Of a stretch of 64,000 nucleotides of DNA, positions 30,807 through 39,282 are shown in pieces. Location: contig CAWDMC010000010.1 of NCBI GenBank assembly GCA_963803295.1, positions 248,001-312,000 of the forward strand. Direction: 5' to 3'. The notes under the pieces are model-generated. The model worked only from the letters and a program-made list of their open reading frames with translations, did not search any database and was not told where the DNA came from. The stretch's first letter is position 1; each line of letters opens with the position of its first letter. A program made the translations under genes and the position numbers. This DNA comes from CAWDMC01 sp963803295. GTDB taxonomy: Bacteria > Acidobacteriota > Terriglobia > UBA7540.

Positions 30807-31940
30807 ATGCTTCAGCTGGAAGATCTGGGCATCATAGCTGATGACCTGACCGGAGCGTGTGACGTAGCAGCATGTTTCGCCTCCAATCTCGGCTCAGTCG
30901 GGGTCCAGCTCTCACCTGACTCAGGGCCTATCGGATTACAAGCCCTTCAGGTTCTCAACACTCAAAGTCGCTTGAAACCGCGCGAGTCAGTTCGGAGCAT
31001 TCTGGAGAAGATCGGAAGGCTGCTGGCTTCAAAGCGGATTGTATTCAAGAAGATCGACGCCGGTTTGCGCGGGCCGATTGGAGCTGAGCTGGTGGGTTTA
31101 TTGGAAGGTCTAAACAACTCCGGCAAGCAATGGACCTGCATCGTGGCGCCTGCCATACCTTCGATCGGAAGGACTACCCACAGGGGCGTGCAATACGACT
31201 GCGGGATTCGCATCGATCAGGGCCCTTTGTCCAAAGACCCGGACTCACCTCCTCCTTCAGCTGATATCCGTTTGGTTGTGGAGCAAACCGGCGGCAGCGA
31301 CTGCCTGATTGCTGATGCTGAGAGCCAAGAGGATTTGGAGCGCATCGTCGACACTTACCTTGCCAGGGGGTGCGTTGTTTTTGCTGGCTCGCTTGGCTTG
31401 GCGGCGGCGTTGGCCAGCCGACTCGAGAGCATGCCCCGGCGCGTAGAGACCGGGCCCCCCGCGCGGAATCCCCTCCTCGTGTGTGGCTCGCGTCATCCTT
31501 GCTCCGAATCCCAACTTGAGCGAGCACGGCGGGCGGGAGTCCGAAGTCTCGGCTTTGAGCCGACACTCCTGCGCTTTTGCGAAACAATTGAACCAGATTG
31601 GAACGGGCCCTTGATTGTCCGTATCCAGCCGACCGAGACCACCATCAGCCCTTCACCTGGGACAATCATGGCGTTCTTTGTCGACGCGCTTAGCTCGCTC
31701 TTGGAAAGGATCAAACCGGATGGTTTGGGTATCATCGGCGGCGAGACTGCCTACCATACGCTTCGTCGCTTGGTAGCCGAGCGGCTGGAAGTCTTGGCGC
31801 GACAGGCTGAGGTCATCGCGTGCTCCCGAATTGTCGGTGGCGTAATGAATGGGTGTCGCTTCGTCTGCAAGGGAGGATCGGTCGGGCCCGAGGATGCCGT
31901 CTTTCAGATGTTTTCCTTCCTTACAGAAGGGAGGTCTTGA
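30807..31940 (+). CDS. four-carbon acid sugar kinase family protein (DUF1537, OtnK/DtnK-like)
   Basis: 377 residues. N-terminal GIIADDLTGACD and KKIDAGLRGPIG, and the C-terminal nucleotide-binding segment with IIGGETAY, are the hallmarks of DUF1537 kinases, which phosphorylate tetronates and related oxo-acids (D-threonate, 3-oxo-tetronate, 3-oxo-isoapionate in characterised members). GAGG precedes the ATG. It is followed two bases later by the PdxA2-like gene, the known partner in D-threonate catabolism, and then by a class II aldolase, the partner of OtnK in erythronate/threonate pathways. The product may be the DeoR inducer. Confidence 0.9.
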   Translation: MLQLEDLGIIADDLTGACDVAACFASNLGSVGVQLSPDSGPIGLQALQVLNTQSRLKPRESVRSILEKIGRLLASKRIVFKKIDAGLRGPIGAELVGLLEGLNNSGKQWTCIVAPAIPSIGRTTHRGVQYDCGIRIDQGPLSKDPDSPPPSADIRLVVEQTGGSDCLIADAESQEDLERIVDTYLARGCVVFAGSLGLAAALASRLESMPRRVETGPPARNPLLVCGSRHPCSESQLERARRAGVRSLGFEPTLLRFCETIEPDWNGPLIVRIQPTETTISPSPGTIMAFFVDALSSLLERIKPDGLGIIGGETAYHTLRRLVAERLEVLARQAEVIACSRIVGGVMNGCRFVCKGGSVGPEDAVFQMFSFLTEGRS

Positions 31941-31942
31941 CA

Positions 31943-32944
31943 ATGAAACCGATCCTGGGCATCACGATGGGGGACGCCGCTGGCATCGGTCCTGAGATCA
32001 TTCTCAAGAGCTTCTGCCACCACCGGGAACTTTTCAGTCTCTGCCGCCCCCTGGTGATTGGGAGTGCCCCCGTAATGCAATTCTATAAGCAACGCCTTGG
32101 GATAAACATGCCAATGCGTGTCATCTCTGACGCGACGGCCTTCGAGGGCAAAGAGCTTGACGTACTTGATTTGGGGTTGATCGACGTACCGAAACTGAAA
32201 ATCGCGGCTGTCGACGCCGAGGTCGGCGAGGCCGCCGTCCTTTACACGCGAGAGGCCGGCCGCATGGCGATGAACGGGACCATTGACGCCGTCGTCTCCG
32301 CTCCGCTAAACAAAGAAGCAATGCGCGCCGCCGGTTATCAGTACGAAGGGCAGACCCAAATTCTGGGTGAGCTGACGGGGTCCAAGCGCTATGGCATGAT
32401 TTTGATCTTCGGCCGATTGCGAGTGTTGATGCTGACTACACACGTCTCGCTGCGTAAGGCCTGCGACGCCGTCAGGCCCGATAAAGTGCTGGCGATGATC
32501 GAACTCGGTGATGAATCGCTCAAGAGACTCGGCATCCCAAAGCCTCGCATCGCGGTTGCGGGTCTGAATCCGCACAGCGGCGAAGGGGGACTCTTTGGAA
32601 CCGAGGAACAAGAGGGGTCTATCCCGGCTATCAATGAAGCTCGCGCGAAGGGAATCGACGCTATCGGACCCGTTCCGGCGGATGTTGTATTTCTCAAGGC
32701 CCGAGACGGCGAATATGACCTTGTTTTGGCTATGTATCATGATCAGGCAAACATGGCCTCCAAGCTACTCGGCTTCGGAGAAGTGGTGACGCTACTGGCG
32801 GGCTTGCCCATCATCCGGACCTCGGTCGGACATGGTACCGCTTTTGACATTGCCGGCCGCGGTATTGCTAACGAAATGAACCTCGTCTGTGCAATCAAGG
32901 CGGCTGCCGAGCTTGCCGTTCTCAAGAAAAGGGGAGGACTATGA
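31943..32944 (+). CDS. pdxA2: PdxA2-like 4-hydroxythreonine/threonate-4-phosphate dehydrogenase
   Basis: 333 residues of the PdxA family: NAD-dependent oxidation of a 4-phosphorylated hydroxy acid with decarboxylation. The three metal-binding histidines are H167 (THVSLR), H211 (NPHSGEGG) and H266 (MYHDQAN). The phosphate-binding GHT of biosynthetic PdxA reads GQTQ here (near residue 137), which suggests a different substrate. The gene context (DUF1537 kinase) identifies PdxA2, which forms dihydroxyacetone phosphate in threonate catabolism. The ATG at 31943 follows GGGAGG; the stop overlaps the next start (ATGA). Confidence 0.88.
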   Translation: MKPILGITMGDAAGIGPEIILKSFCHHRELFSLCRPLVIGSAPVMQFYKQRLGINMPMRVISDATAFEGKELDVLDLGLIDVPKLKIAAVDAEVGEAAVLYTREAGRMAMNGTIDAVVSAPLNKEAMRAAGYQYEGQTQILGELTGSKRYGMILIFGRLRVLMLTTHVSLRKACDAVRPDKVLAMIELGDESLKRLGIPKPRIAVAGLNPHSGEGGLFGTEEQEGSIPAINEARAKGIDAIGPVPADVVFLKARDGEYDLVLAMYHDQANMASKLLGFGEVVTLLAGLPIIRTSVGHGTAFDIAGRGIANEMNLVCAIKAAAELAVLKKRGGL

Positions 32945-34239
32945 GCGTCCTAAGCGAATTCGGCTCAGTGGCCGAAGAGGTAGTGCACTTCTCCCGCCTC
33001 TCTTACGACCGTCGATTGGTGGGCGCCGCTGGCGGCAATCTCAGCGTGCGAGTGCCCGGACGCGACGCCTTTATCGTGACCGCCAGCGGTGTTTCGCTAC
33101 GTGATGTGACCAGTGACAACCTCGTGGTGATAGATTGCGGGGGGAAGTTCCTGGAAGGACCGATGGGTGCCAAACCCTCTAAGGAGTGCGGGTTTCACCT
33201 CGCCGTTTTCGAGGTGCGGCCCGAAATCAACGCGATTATTCACGTTCATCCGCCGCACGCCACTGCCTTCTCTATTCGCAACGAACTCATTCCTACCATC
33301 ACCATTTCCGCCGGTCTTAAGCTTAAGCAGGGGAAGGTTGTTGCAAAGGCTGCTCCCGGTTCCAAGCAGTTGTGCGATTTGGTGTCACGGAGTGTAAAGA
33401 CGTCTCCGTCGGAAACGACCGTTTTCCTGATGGAAGCGCATGGCCTGCTGGCCCTAGGTCGCTCGCTTGGCGATGCGTTCAACGACGCTGAACTGGCAGA
33501 AGACACGGCTAAAATCGCCTATCTCGCAGAGCCTGCCAGGCCGCGCGCACTCGGCTTCGCCGATGATGCGAAGTTGGTGGATCTTACTGCCCCGCTCAAC
33601 GAGCAGATTCAGTGCTATCCTACGGACCCGCGGTTTGCCAAGCACTGGCATAACGACTTTGGCCGCGACGGAGTATTCGTCTCCCGACTGGAAATGGGAG
33701 CGCATGCTGGCACTCACGTGGACGCCCCGATGCACTTCCTTGGCAACTCGTTTCCTGACGTCAGTCGGATGGCTCCTCGCCTCTTCATGGGTGATGCCAT
33801 TGCCCTGGACAGGCCGAAGATTCCAGGTGAGAACATAACAGTTAGCGATCTTCAGGGAGCAGACATTCGTCCCGGCGACATCGTCCTGTTTCGAACAGGC
33901 TGGGACAAGCGCTCCAGCTCTGCCTCCTTTTTCGAGGATGAATGGCCCGGTCTCGATGCATCTCTCGTTGAGGAATTGAAAAACCGCGGTGTCAAAGCCA
34001 CGGGCGGTGACATTGCTTCCGCCGACAGCCCCAAGGCGATCGCCGCCGGAGCTCCCGCCCACAAGTCGGCTGGCCGTGCGGGAATGCCGGTTTTCGAGGC
34101 CCTAGTCAATCTTGATCATGTAGTGGGCCAGCGCTTCTTTTTCCTTGGTCTGCCATTGAAGCTGGAAGAAAGTGAGGCCAGCCCGATTCGGGCAATGGCC
34201 ATTGTCGCCAACGTTGGCTCGTCGAAGCTGACTCCATAA
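32941..34239 (+). CDS. class II aldolase / metal-dependent cyclase fusion
   Basis: 432 residues with two complete domains. Residues 1-205 are a class II aldolase/adducin (AraD/FucA/OtnC) domain: phosphate loop GGNLS (31-35), acid E82, metal histidines H101/H103 (HVHPP) and H167 (EAHG). Residues about 210-430 are a cyclase (kynurenine formamidase-like) domain with zinc motif HAGTHVDAPMH (H255, H259, D261, H265) and the family's C-terminal EASPIRAM. The aldolase part may cleave or decarboxylate a phosphorylated oxo-acid as OtnC does; the cyclase part could hydrolyse a lactone or amide. There is no frameshift or stop at the junction, so it is a genuine single-chain fusion, overlapping pdxA2 by four bases. 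Confidence 0.9.
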   Translation: MSVLSEFGSVAEEVVHFSRLSYDRRLVGAAGGNLSVRVPGRDAFIVTASGVSLRDVTSDNLVVIDCGGKFLEGPMGAKPSKECGFHLAVFEVRPEINAIIHVHPPHATAFSIRNELIPTITISAGLKLKQGKVVAKAAPGSKQLCDLVSRSVKTSPSETTVFLMEAHGLLALGRSLGDAFNDAELAEDTAKIAYLAEPARPRALGFADDAKLVDLTAPLNEQIQCYPTDPRFAKHWHNDFGRDGVFVSRLEMGAHAGTHVDAPMHFLGNSFPDVSRMAPRLFMGDAIALDRPKIPGENITVSDLQGADIRPGDIVLFRTGWDKRSSSASFFEDEWPGLDASLVEELKNRGVKATGGDIASADSPKAIAAGAPAHKSAGRAGMPVFEALVNLDHVVGQRFFFLGLPLKLEESEASPIRAMAIVANVGSSKLTP

Positions 34240-34253
34240 GAAAGGATCATGCA

Positions 34254-35171
34254 ATGGCCGAATCCGTTGAAATCTTTGGGAACCACCCTTTTCCCCCAGA
34301 TCGCAAGCACCCTATTCACATCAAGGGAGATCTGATCCGTCATTTTATTTATCCAGCGGAGCGTCCCCATTTCAGCGATTTGAATTACCTCTACGTCAGC
34401 ACGGATAAACTGACCGTCGGCACGTGGCAACTCGGTCCCGGGGGGACCTATGATCCTCCCGATTTGCATGCCGGCGATGAGGTCTATTACGTTCTCAACG
34501 GCATGCTTACCGAGCACAATCCTGTGCTAGGTGAATTCATGCAGGTACGTAAGGGCGAGGCGCTGCTCCTGCCCATGCACGGATATCACAAGGGGCATAA
34601 TTTCGAGCAGGGCATTATGCGCATCCTCTACGTTATCGCCCCCAAGATCTGGGAGAGCCAATATCCGCCCATGGATTTCAGCGCCGGCAAGATGAAGCAG
34701 TACAAAGGCAAACATAACGCGAAATTGCCCGGCCATCCGCAATTCCCTCAATGGAACCTTCACGGGACCACGGATGATATCGGGCGGTGGCCGGTTCCCG
34801 GTCCACAGTGCCGGAAGGAACCCATCTTCTTCTACCACATCACGGAGGAGAAGAAGCTTCTCAACGTTCACGGCACGGAGCACCCCATGCTCATCAAGTT
34901 CTTCGTCAGCAACGACCTTCTGCACATGGGGGAGTTCATAATCCCTGCCGGTGGAATCGGGTCGCGCGCTTCGGATCCCGACAATCACAAGGGCGACGCC
35001 CTGCTTTTTGTGGAGGAAGGTCCGGTTACATTCTTCCTGACCGAAACACTCGAGGCCTTTGATGTCCAGGAGGAGGAGGCGATGTTCATCCCGGAAGGGG
35101 TGAGCTATCAGATGATCAATTATACCGAACACCGGAACAAAGTAATCTTTTCGATTGCGCCCGGCATTTGA
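34254..35171 (+). CDS. bicupin protein
   Basis: 305 residues with two cupin barrels. The first has LHAGDEVYYVLNG and PMHGYHKGH near residues 70-125, with plausible metal ligands (His, Glu, His). The second, near residues 225-300, has DNHKGDALLFVEEG and a degenerate metal site. Bicupins include isomerases, dioxygenases and sugar-binding proteins, and none can be chosen from sequence. AAAGGA precedes the ATG; 14 bases separate it from the aldolase-cyclase gene, so it is the last gene of the tight operon. An isomerase acting on the sugar acid would complete the pathway, but this is inference. Confidence 0.8.
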   Translation: MAESVEIFGNHPFPPDRKHPIHIKGDLIRHFIYPAERPHFSDLNYLYVSTDKLTVGTWQLGPGGTYDPPDLHAGDEVYYVLNGMLTEHNPVLGEFMQVRKGEALLLPMHGYHKGHNFEQGIMRILYVIAPKIWESQYPPMDFSAGKMKQYKGKHNAKLPGHPQFPQWNLHGTTDDIGRWPVPGPQCRKEPIFFYHITEEKKLLNVHGTEHPMLIKFFVSNDLLHMGEFIIPAGGIGSRASDPDNHKGDALLFVEEGPVTFFLTETLEAFDVQEEEAMFIPEGVSYQMINYTEHRNKVIFSIAPGI

Positions 35172-35345
35172 ACGACGCCGCTCCCCGTGTTTCGGAGCGG
35201 TTAGAGCGCAAAGGCGACGCCCATGTGTCGGGTTATTGGTCCTGTCACACTGAACTTTCACTGTGGACGTTCGCCCTTCAGAGACTTGTCCGACACGTAA
35301 TGGTCTATAGTCAGGGGAACTTGTTGCAAACGGAAGGGTGACCCG

Positions 35346-36581
35346 ATGAATACACGTGAGCGATTTCTGGAGGTTCTTGATTTCAATCCCCGAGTACACT
35401 CGCCGAAATGGGAATTCGGCTACTGGGGCGAAACTGTTGACAATTGGTACGCGCAGGGTCTCCCGAAGAGACACTACCCTGTAGTGAACCGATTGATGAG
35501 TACGCCGACCGCCTCGCTCTATGCGCCGGCATGGCTTAGCATTGGCGAGGGTAAGCTGCCTAGAGGCATTGCCGTGATGGCCGGCGGGCTCTATTGGCCG
35601 ACACAGGGTTTCCCGGTGGATCAGGATGTACGCGACCATTTCGGTATGGACGAATGCCAGCGGGTCGTGGACGTAAATCTCTTGTTTGATCCCATGTTTG
35701 ACGTCAAAGTCCTTCACGAAGATAACGAATTCTTCGACTACATCGATGTTGATGGTGTGGAGCGGCGCTTCCTCAAGGAGCATGGAACCATTCCTACTTC
35801 GATGAAGTGGGTGATCAGAGACAAGAAAAGCTGGGAACGACTCAAGGAGGAACGACTGAATTTGAAGAGCATCGGGAGCCGATTTCCCGCTGATTGGGAA
35901 GAGAAGGTGCGCGAACACAATCGACGCGCTTACCCACTGGCAGTGGGAGGGTATCCTCATGGGTTCTTTGGTACGCTGAGTCATTTAATCGGTTACGAGA
36001 ACCTGTTCCTCTGGTATCACGACGATCCCAAGCTGGTCCACGACATCCTCAACACACTGACGGAAGTCTGGATTGCCGTTTATTCCGAGGTGCTGAGGCG
36101 TACCTCAATTGATCTGTGGCATATCTGGGAAGACGTTTCGTACGGCAGGGGGCCCATGATTTCTTTGGCGATGGTACGGGAGTTTATGCTCCCATATATC
36201 AAGCGCATCGCTGACTTCCTGAAAGCGCGCGGCGTCCGGCACATTCTCCTGGACACAGACGGGGATTGCTATTCGGTCATCCCCTTGTTCGTCGAAGCAG
36301 GTGTGACCGGCATGTATCCGTTCGAGGTTCATTGCGGGATGGATCTCGCGAGAGTCCGGCATCTTTACCCCAAGCTGCAGATCCTGGGAGGAATCGCCAA
36401 ATCCGAAATCGCCAAAGGCAAGAGTCGGATTGACGAGCTCCTCGCACCTCTTGATGACGTGCTACAGAAAGGGGGATGTGTCCCCTTTGGAGACCATTTT
36501 ATTCCTCCTGATATATCGCTAGAAAACTTCTCGTATTATCGCAACCGTATGCACGAGATCATTGATCGGTATGGAGACTAG
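35346..36581 (+). CDS. uroporphyrinogen decarboxylase-family (methyltransferase-like) protein
   Basis: 411 residues of the URO-D superfamily but not HemE: the N-terminus MNTRERFLEVLDF and the C-terminal GDHFIPPDISLENF are those of the catabolic branch, which contains corrinoid-dependent methyltransferases and O-demethylase subunits. The HemE substrate-binding N-terminus is absent. GGAAGGGTG precedes the ATG. It is separated from the cupin by 174 bases and is 26 bases upstream of a glycosidase-like gene. Demethylation of an O-methylated sugar or aglycone is a reasonable hypothesis, but no corrinoid protein is encoded beside it. The upstream gap has a 7-base inverted repeat, GTGTCGG (35225) and CCGACAC (35290). 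Confidence 0.82.
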   Translation: MNTRERFLEVLDFNPRVHSPKWEFGYWGETVDNWYAQGLPKRHYPVVNRLMSTPTASLYAPAWLSIGEGKLPRGIAVMAGGLYWPTQGFPVDQDVRDHFGMDECQRVVDVNLLFDPMFDVKVLHEDNEFFDYIDVDGVERRFLKEHGTIPTSMKWVIRDKKSWERLKEERLNLKSIGSRFPADWEEKVREHNRRAYPLAVGGYPHGFFGTLSHLIGYENLFLWYHDDPKLVHDILNTLTEVWIAVYSEVLRRTSIDLWHIWEDVSYGRGPMISLAMVREFMLPYIKRIADFLKARGVRHILLDTDGDCYSVIPLFVEAGVTGMYPFEVHCGMDLARVRHLYPKLQILGGIAKSEIAKGKSRIDELLAPLDDVLQKGGCVPFGDHFIPPDISLENFSYYRNRMHEIIDRYGD

Positions 36582-36607
36582 ATGCGGCCCACGTTTGAGA
36601 GCGAGTG

Positions 36608-38899
36608 ATGGAGTCGCGCTATACAAAGACAAAGAGACCAACAATGGGCGAATCGAAACCGAAAGCAGCACGAGTAGATTGTAAGCTCCTTGATCGTCGA
36701 GATTTCCTGGCGGCTAGCGGAGGTGTGTTGACTTCCTTGGGAGTGTGGGATCGGCTTGCCGAGGCCCGGCCGCGACCAAGTGAAGGCACATCTCAGGAAG
36801 GTGTGGAAGTGGTAGAGACGCCCCTTTGCCGGCTGCATTTGGACCGACAGAGTGGGAATTTAGTGGGCCTGACCTGGAAAGATCCTGACTTGGAATTGAT
36901 ACAGGAGCCGCGGCTCGGGGAGAATTTCCGGCTTCTATTACCCCGGCCTGGCTATGAAGCGAACTATTTCGTGAGTAGTGAGCAGCAGGTAAGCCGGATT
37001 GAGAAGACAGCACAGGGTATAACGTGCGTGCACGAGGCGTTGCGCAATGCGCGGGAGACGCTCAACATAAGGGTTCGTTATCACATCCAGGCGGTGGACA
37101 AGAATCTGGAATTTGCCATCGAGGTGGACAATCCCACAGACCTGCCTCTGGCCGAAGTTTTCTTTGGCATCGTGGGTGGCAACCAAGGTCTCGGTAAACG
37201 TCAGGATACGGAGTCGCTGGTGCCTGGTTGGGACACTAATGTCGCCGCGACCGTGTTCACGGATTTTCGTGCCGGCGGATACGGCGGGGGAAATTTGGGC
37301 ATTCGGTACGACGCTGCGGGTTTCACCTATCCAGGTGCTATGCAAATGGGCTGGATGGAGTTCTTTAATCGTCAGGCGAATCTGGGGCTTTATTATGCGA
37401 ACAACGATGTCGAACCAAGGCTGTCGGCACTTTATTTTGAGCTTCGGCCCTTCACGAAGAGCGCGGAGGTGGCGGGGAATAACTGGCCAACGTCTGCCGA
37501 TGTGCCTGCCGGGGAACCTATCGGGCTCACTATGGGGTGGCTGAAGTTCCCCTATCTTAAACGAGGGACCTTCAGCTCTGGCCCTGTCGCACTGCAAGTG
37601 CATCGGGGCGACTGGCATCAGGGTAGTGAGTTGTACCGTGCGTGGTTCGACCAGCACTTCCACGTCAAACGATCTCTAACTTGGCTGCGCAAGGAAATGG
37701 CCTGGCAGTCCGTCATTATTTCCAATCCTGAAGATGTAATTATCTGGAGGTTTAAGGATCTGCCCAAGCTCGCGGCAGGAGCGAAGAAATACGGTGTCAC
37801 AACCTTCGAGATTCTGGGTTGGGACATCGGGGGGATTGATCGCGGCTATCCACAGTACCAACCTGATCCACGGTTGGGGACACGCGAAGAATTCCGGCAG
37901 GCCCTAACCGAAATAAAGAAGATGGGCGTGCATCCATTGATCTTCGCCAATCAAGACATGGTTGACACGGCGATTCCGCTCTTCAAGGAAGAGCTCAATC
38001 GCTACGTGGTCATGGGGCGATGGGCTCCGGACAATCCGGCGTTTGGCTGGGGTGAAGGGACGATCAGTGGACGAATGGGATTGGCGCGCTCGAACATGAC
38101 GGTGATCAGCCCTGCGCACCCGGCGGTCCGTAAGGTCCACCTCGACCAATTCGTCGAGCTGGTTCGGGACGGGGCTGAGGCGTTTCAACTGGACAAAACT
38201 GGGGGCGGGGGAATGTTGGACTTTAATCCCCTTCTTCCGACGTCGCCTGATCGGTCAATGGTAGAAGGAATTCTGGTGATGCTCAGGGAGACATTGGAAA
38301 AAGCACGTGAAGTCAATCCAGCTTTTGCACTTGCTTCTGAAACCTGCTGGGATCGGACCTTTCAGTACGTCGATGTATCTTATGTGCGCATGAACGACAT
38401 TGACATGCCCTCGCCCGCCTTGCGTTACACGTTCCCCGAGTGGACTTCGACGATCTGCGCCGAGAGTCCGGGCGACTTCAACGTTATGAACAATGGCATG
38501 CGGTATGGACTGGTCTGGGCTATGCAGCCCCGCCACTACAACGATTCGATGGATGAGCCATTGACGCGGCCACTATCGCGGTACGTGCAGGAGCTGATCC
38601 GGATTCGGGGCAAGCATAAAGAGCTGCTATTTCATGGTCGATTCCGGGATACAGTGGGAGCGGAGGTGAAGGCGGGTAAGGACGTGCGGTATTCGGTTTT
38701 TGAGGGGATGGAGACGTCCGGTAAGGCTTGTGTGGTGGTAAATTACGGGACCGAAGAAGCTGCAGCGGAGGTATCGTGGCCTGGTGGAGACGATAAGAAT
38801 GCCGAGATTCTCATCCCGTTTCAACCGGACAGGACGGATAAGCTGCCGGCAAAAGTCCAATTGGCGCCACGCACTTGCGCAGTGGTCGTGAAGGTTTGA
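36608..38899 (+). CDS. Tat-exported glycosidase-like protein (DUF6259-like), copy 2
   Basis: 763 residues. Twin-arginine-type signal (DRRDFLAAS), an N-terminal beta-sandwich region, then a (beta/alpha)8-barrel-like region with TFEILGWDIGGIDRGYP, as in clan GH-D/GH31-type enzymes, and a C-terminal beta domain. Candidate catalytic residues by analogy are D529 (FQLDK) and E578 (ASETCWDR), both conserved in all three copies; this is inference. The stretch around ICAESPGD and QPRHYNDSMDEP is nearly identical in all three. The start at ATG 36608 follows GAGAGCGAG. The family is uncharacterised as far as I know; I assign it to a DUF6259-like group from memory of its style, not from a search. Confidence 0.82.
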   Translation: MESRYTKTKRPTMGESKPKAARVDCKLLDRRDFLAASGGVLTSLGVWDRLAEARPRPSEGTSQEGVEVVETPLCRLHLDRQSGNLVGLTWKDPDLELIQEPRLGENFRLLLPRPGYEANYFVSSEQQVSRIEKTAQGITCVHEALRNARETLNIRVRYHIQAVDKNLEFAIEVDNPTDLPLAEVFFGIVGGNQGLGKRQDTESLVPGWDTNVAATVFTDFRAGGYGGGNLGIRYDAAGFTYPGAMQMGWMEFFNRQANLGLYYANNDVEPRLSALYFELRPFTKSAEVAGNNWPTSADVPAGEPIGLTMGWLKFPYLKRGTFSSGPVALQVHRGDWHQGSELYRAWFDQHFHVKRSLTWLRKEMAWQSVIISNPEDVIIWRFKDLPKLAAGAKKYGVTTFEILGWDIGGIDRGYPQYQPDPRLGTREEFRQALTEIKKMGVHPLIFANQDMVDTAIPLFKEELNRYVVMGRWAPDNPAFGWGEGTISGRMGLARSNMTVISPAHPAVRKVHLDQFVELVRDGAEAFQLDKTGGGGMLDFNPLLPTSPDRSMVEGILVMLRETLEKAREVNPAFALASETCWDRTFQYVDVSYVRMNDIDMPSPALRYTFPEWTSTICAESPGDFNVMNNGMRYGLVWAMQPRHYNDSMDEPLTRPLSRYVQELIRIRGKHKELLFHGRFRDTVGAEVKAGKDVRYSVFEGMETSGKACVVVNYGTEEAAAEVSWPGGDDKNAEILIPFQPDRTDKLPAKVQLAPRTCAVVVKV

Positions 38900-39282
38900 G
38901 GGCAGATCTCCTTTACAAGAACGCTGCGGATGATTTCAAAATCATTGGGCCGTAGAGTGGTCATACCGGTATTTGATGGACCGGAGGCGGCCATATTCGA
39001 CGTTTATTTACTGATGAATCCACCGACCTGGAAGGACCGACTTTAGGGACACTGCATCAAGGCGAGACGCTCGGAAGAAAAGGAGGGTCTTGTACAATAA
39101 TAGATGACGGTCTCATCGGTACGGTAGACTCTGGAGACCAAGCGTTGATGCGATCCGACACGATTGCGCATGAGAATGTCGCTTGACCTGTGAGCTGTAC
39201 ACGACCGAGACGCTCACTGGGCGCAGTGCAAAATAGTCGTCAGGATCTAAGGTGATGCTGCAAGGTTCGAGCCGCGTTGAGC
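38900..39282. other. intergenic gap, glycosidase-like to CRTAC1 gene
   Basis: 383 bases with no credible open frame. A TGTACAATAAT stretch near 39090 resembles an extended -10 but has no clear -35. The region probably carries a separate promoter for the second half of the locus, but I cannot point to it with confidence. Confidence 0.4.

Noticed and set aside
34527..35984. Minus-strand open frame of 485 codons over the cupin and URO-D genes
   Set aside because: It covers two clearly coding plus-strand genes and the gap between them; no signal, domain or ribosome-binding site.
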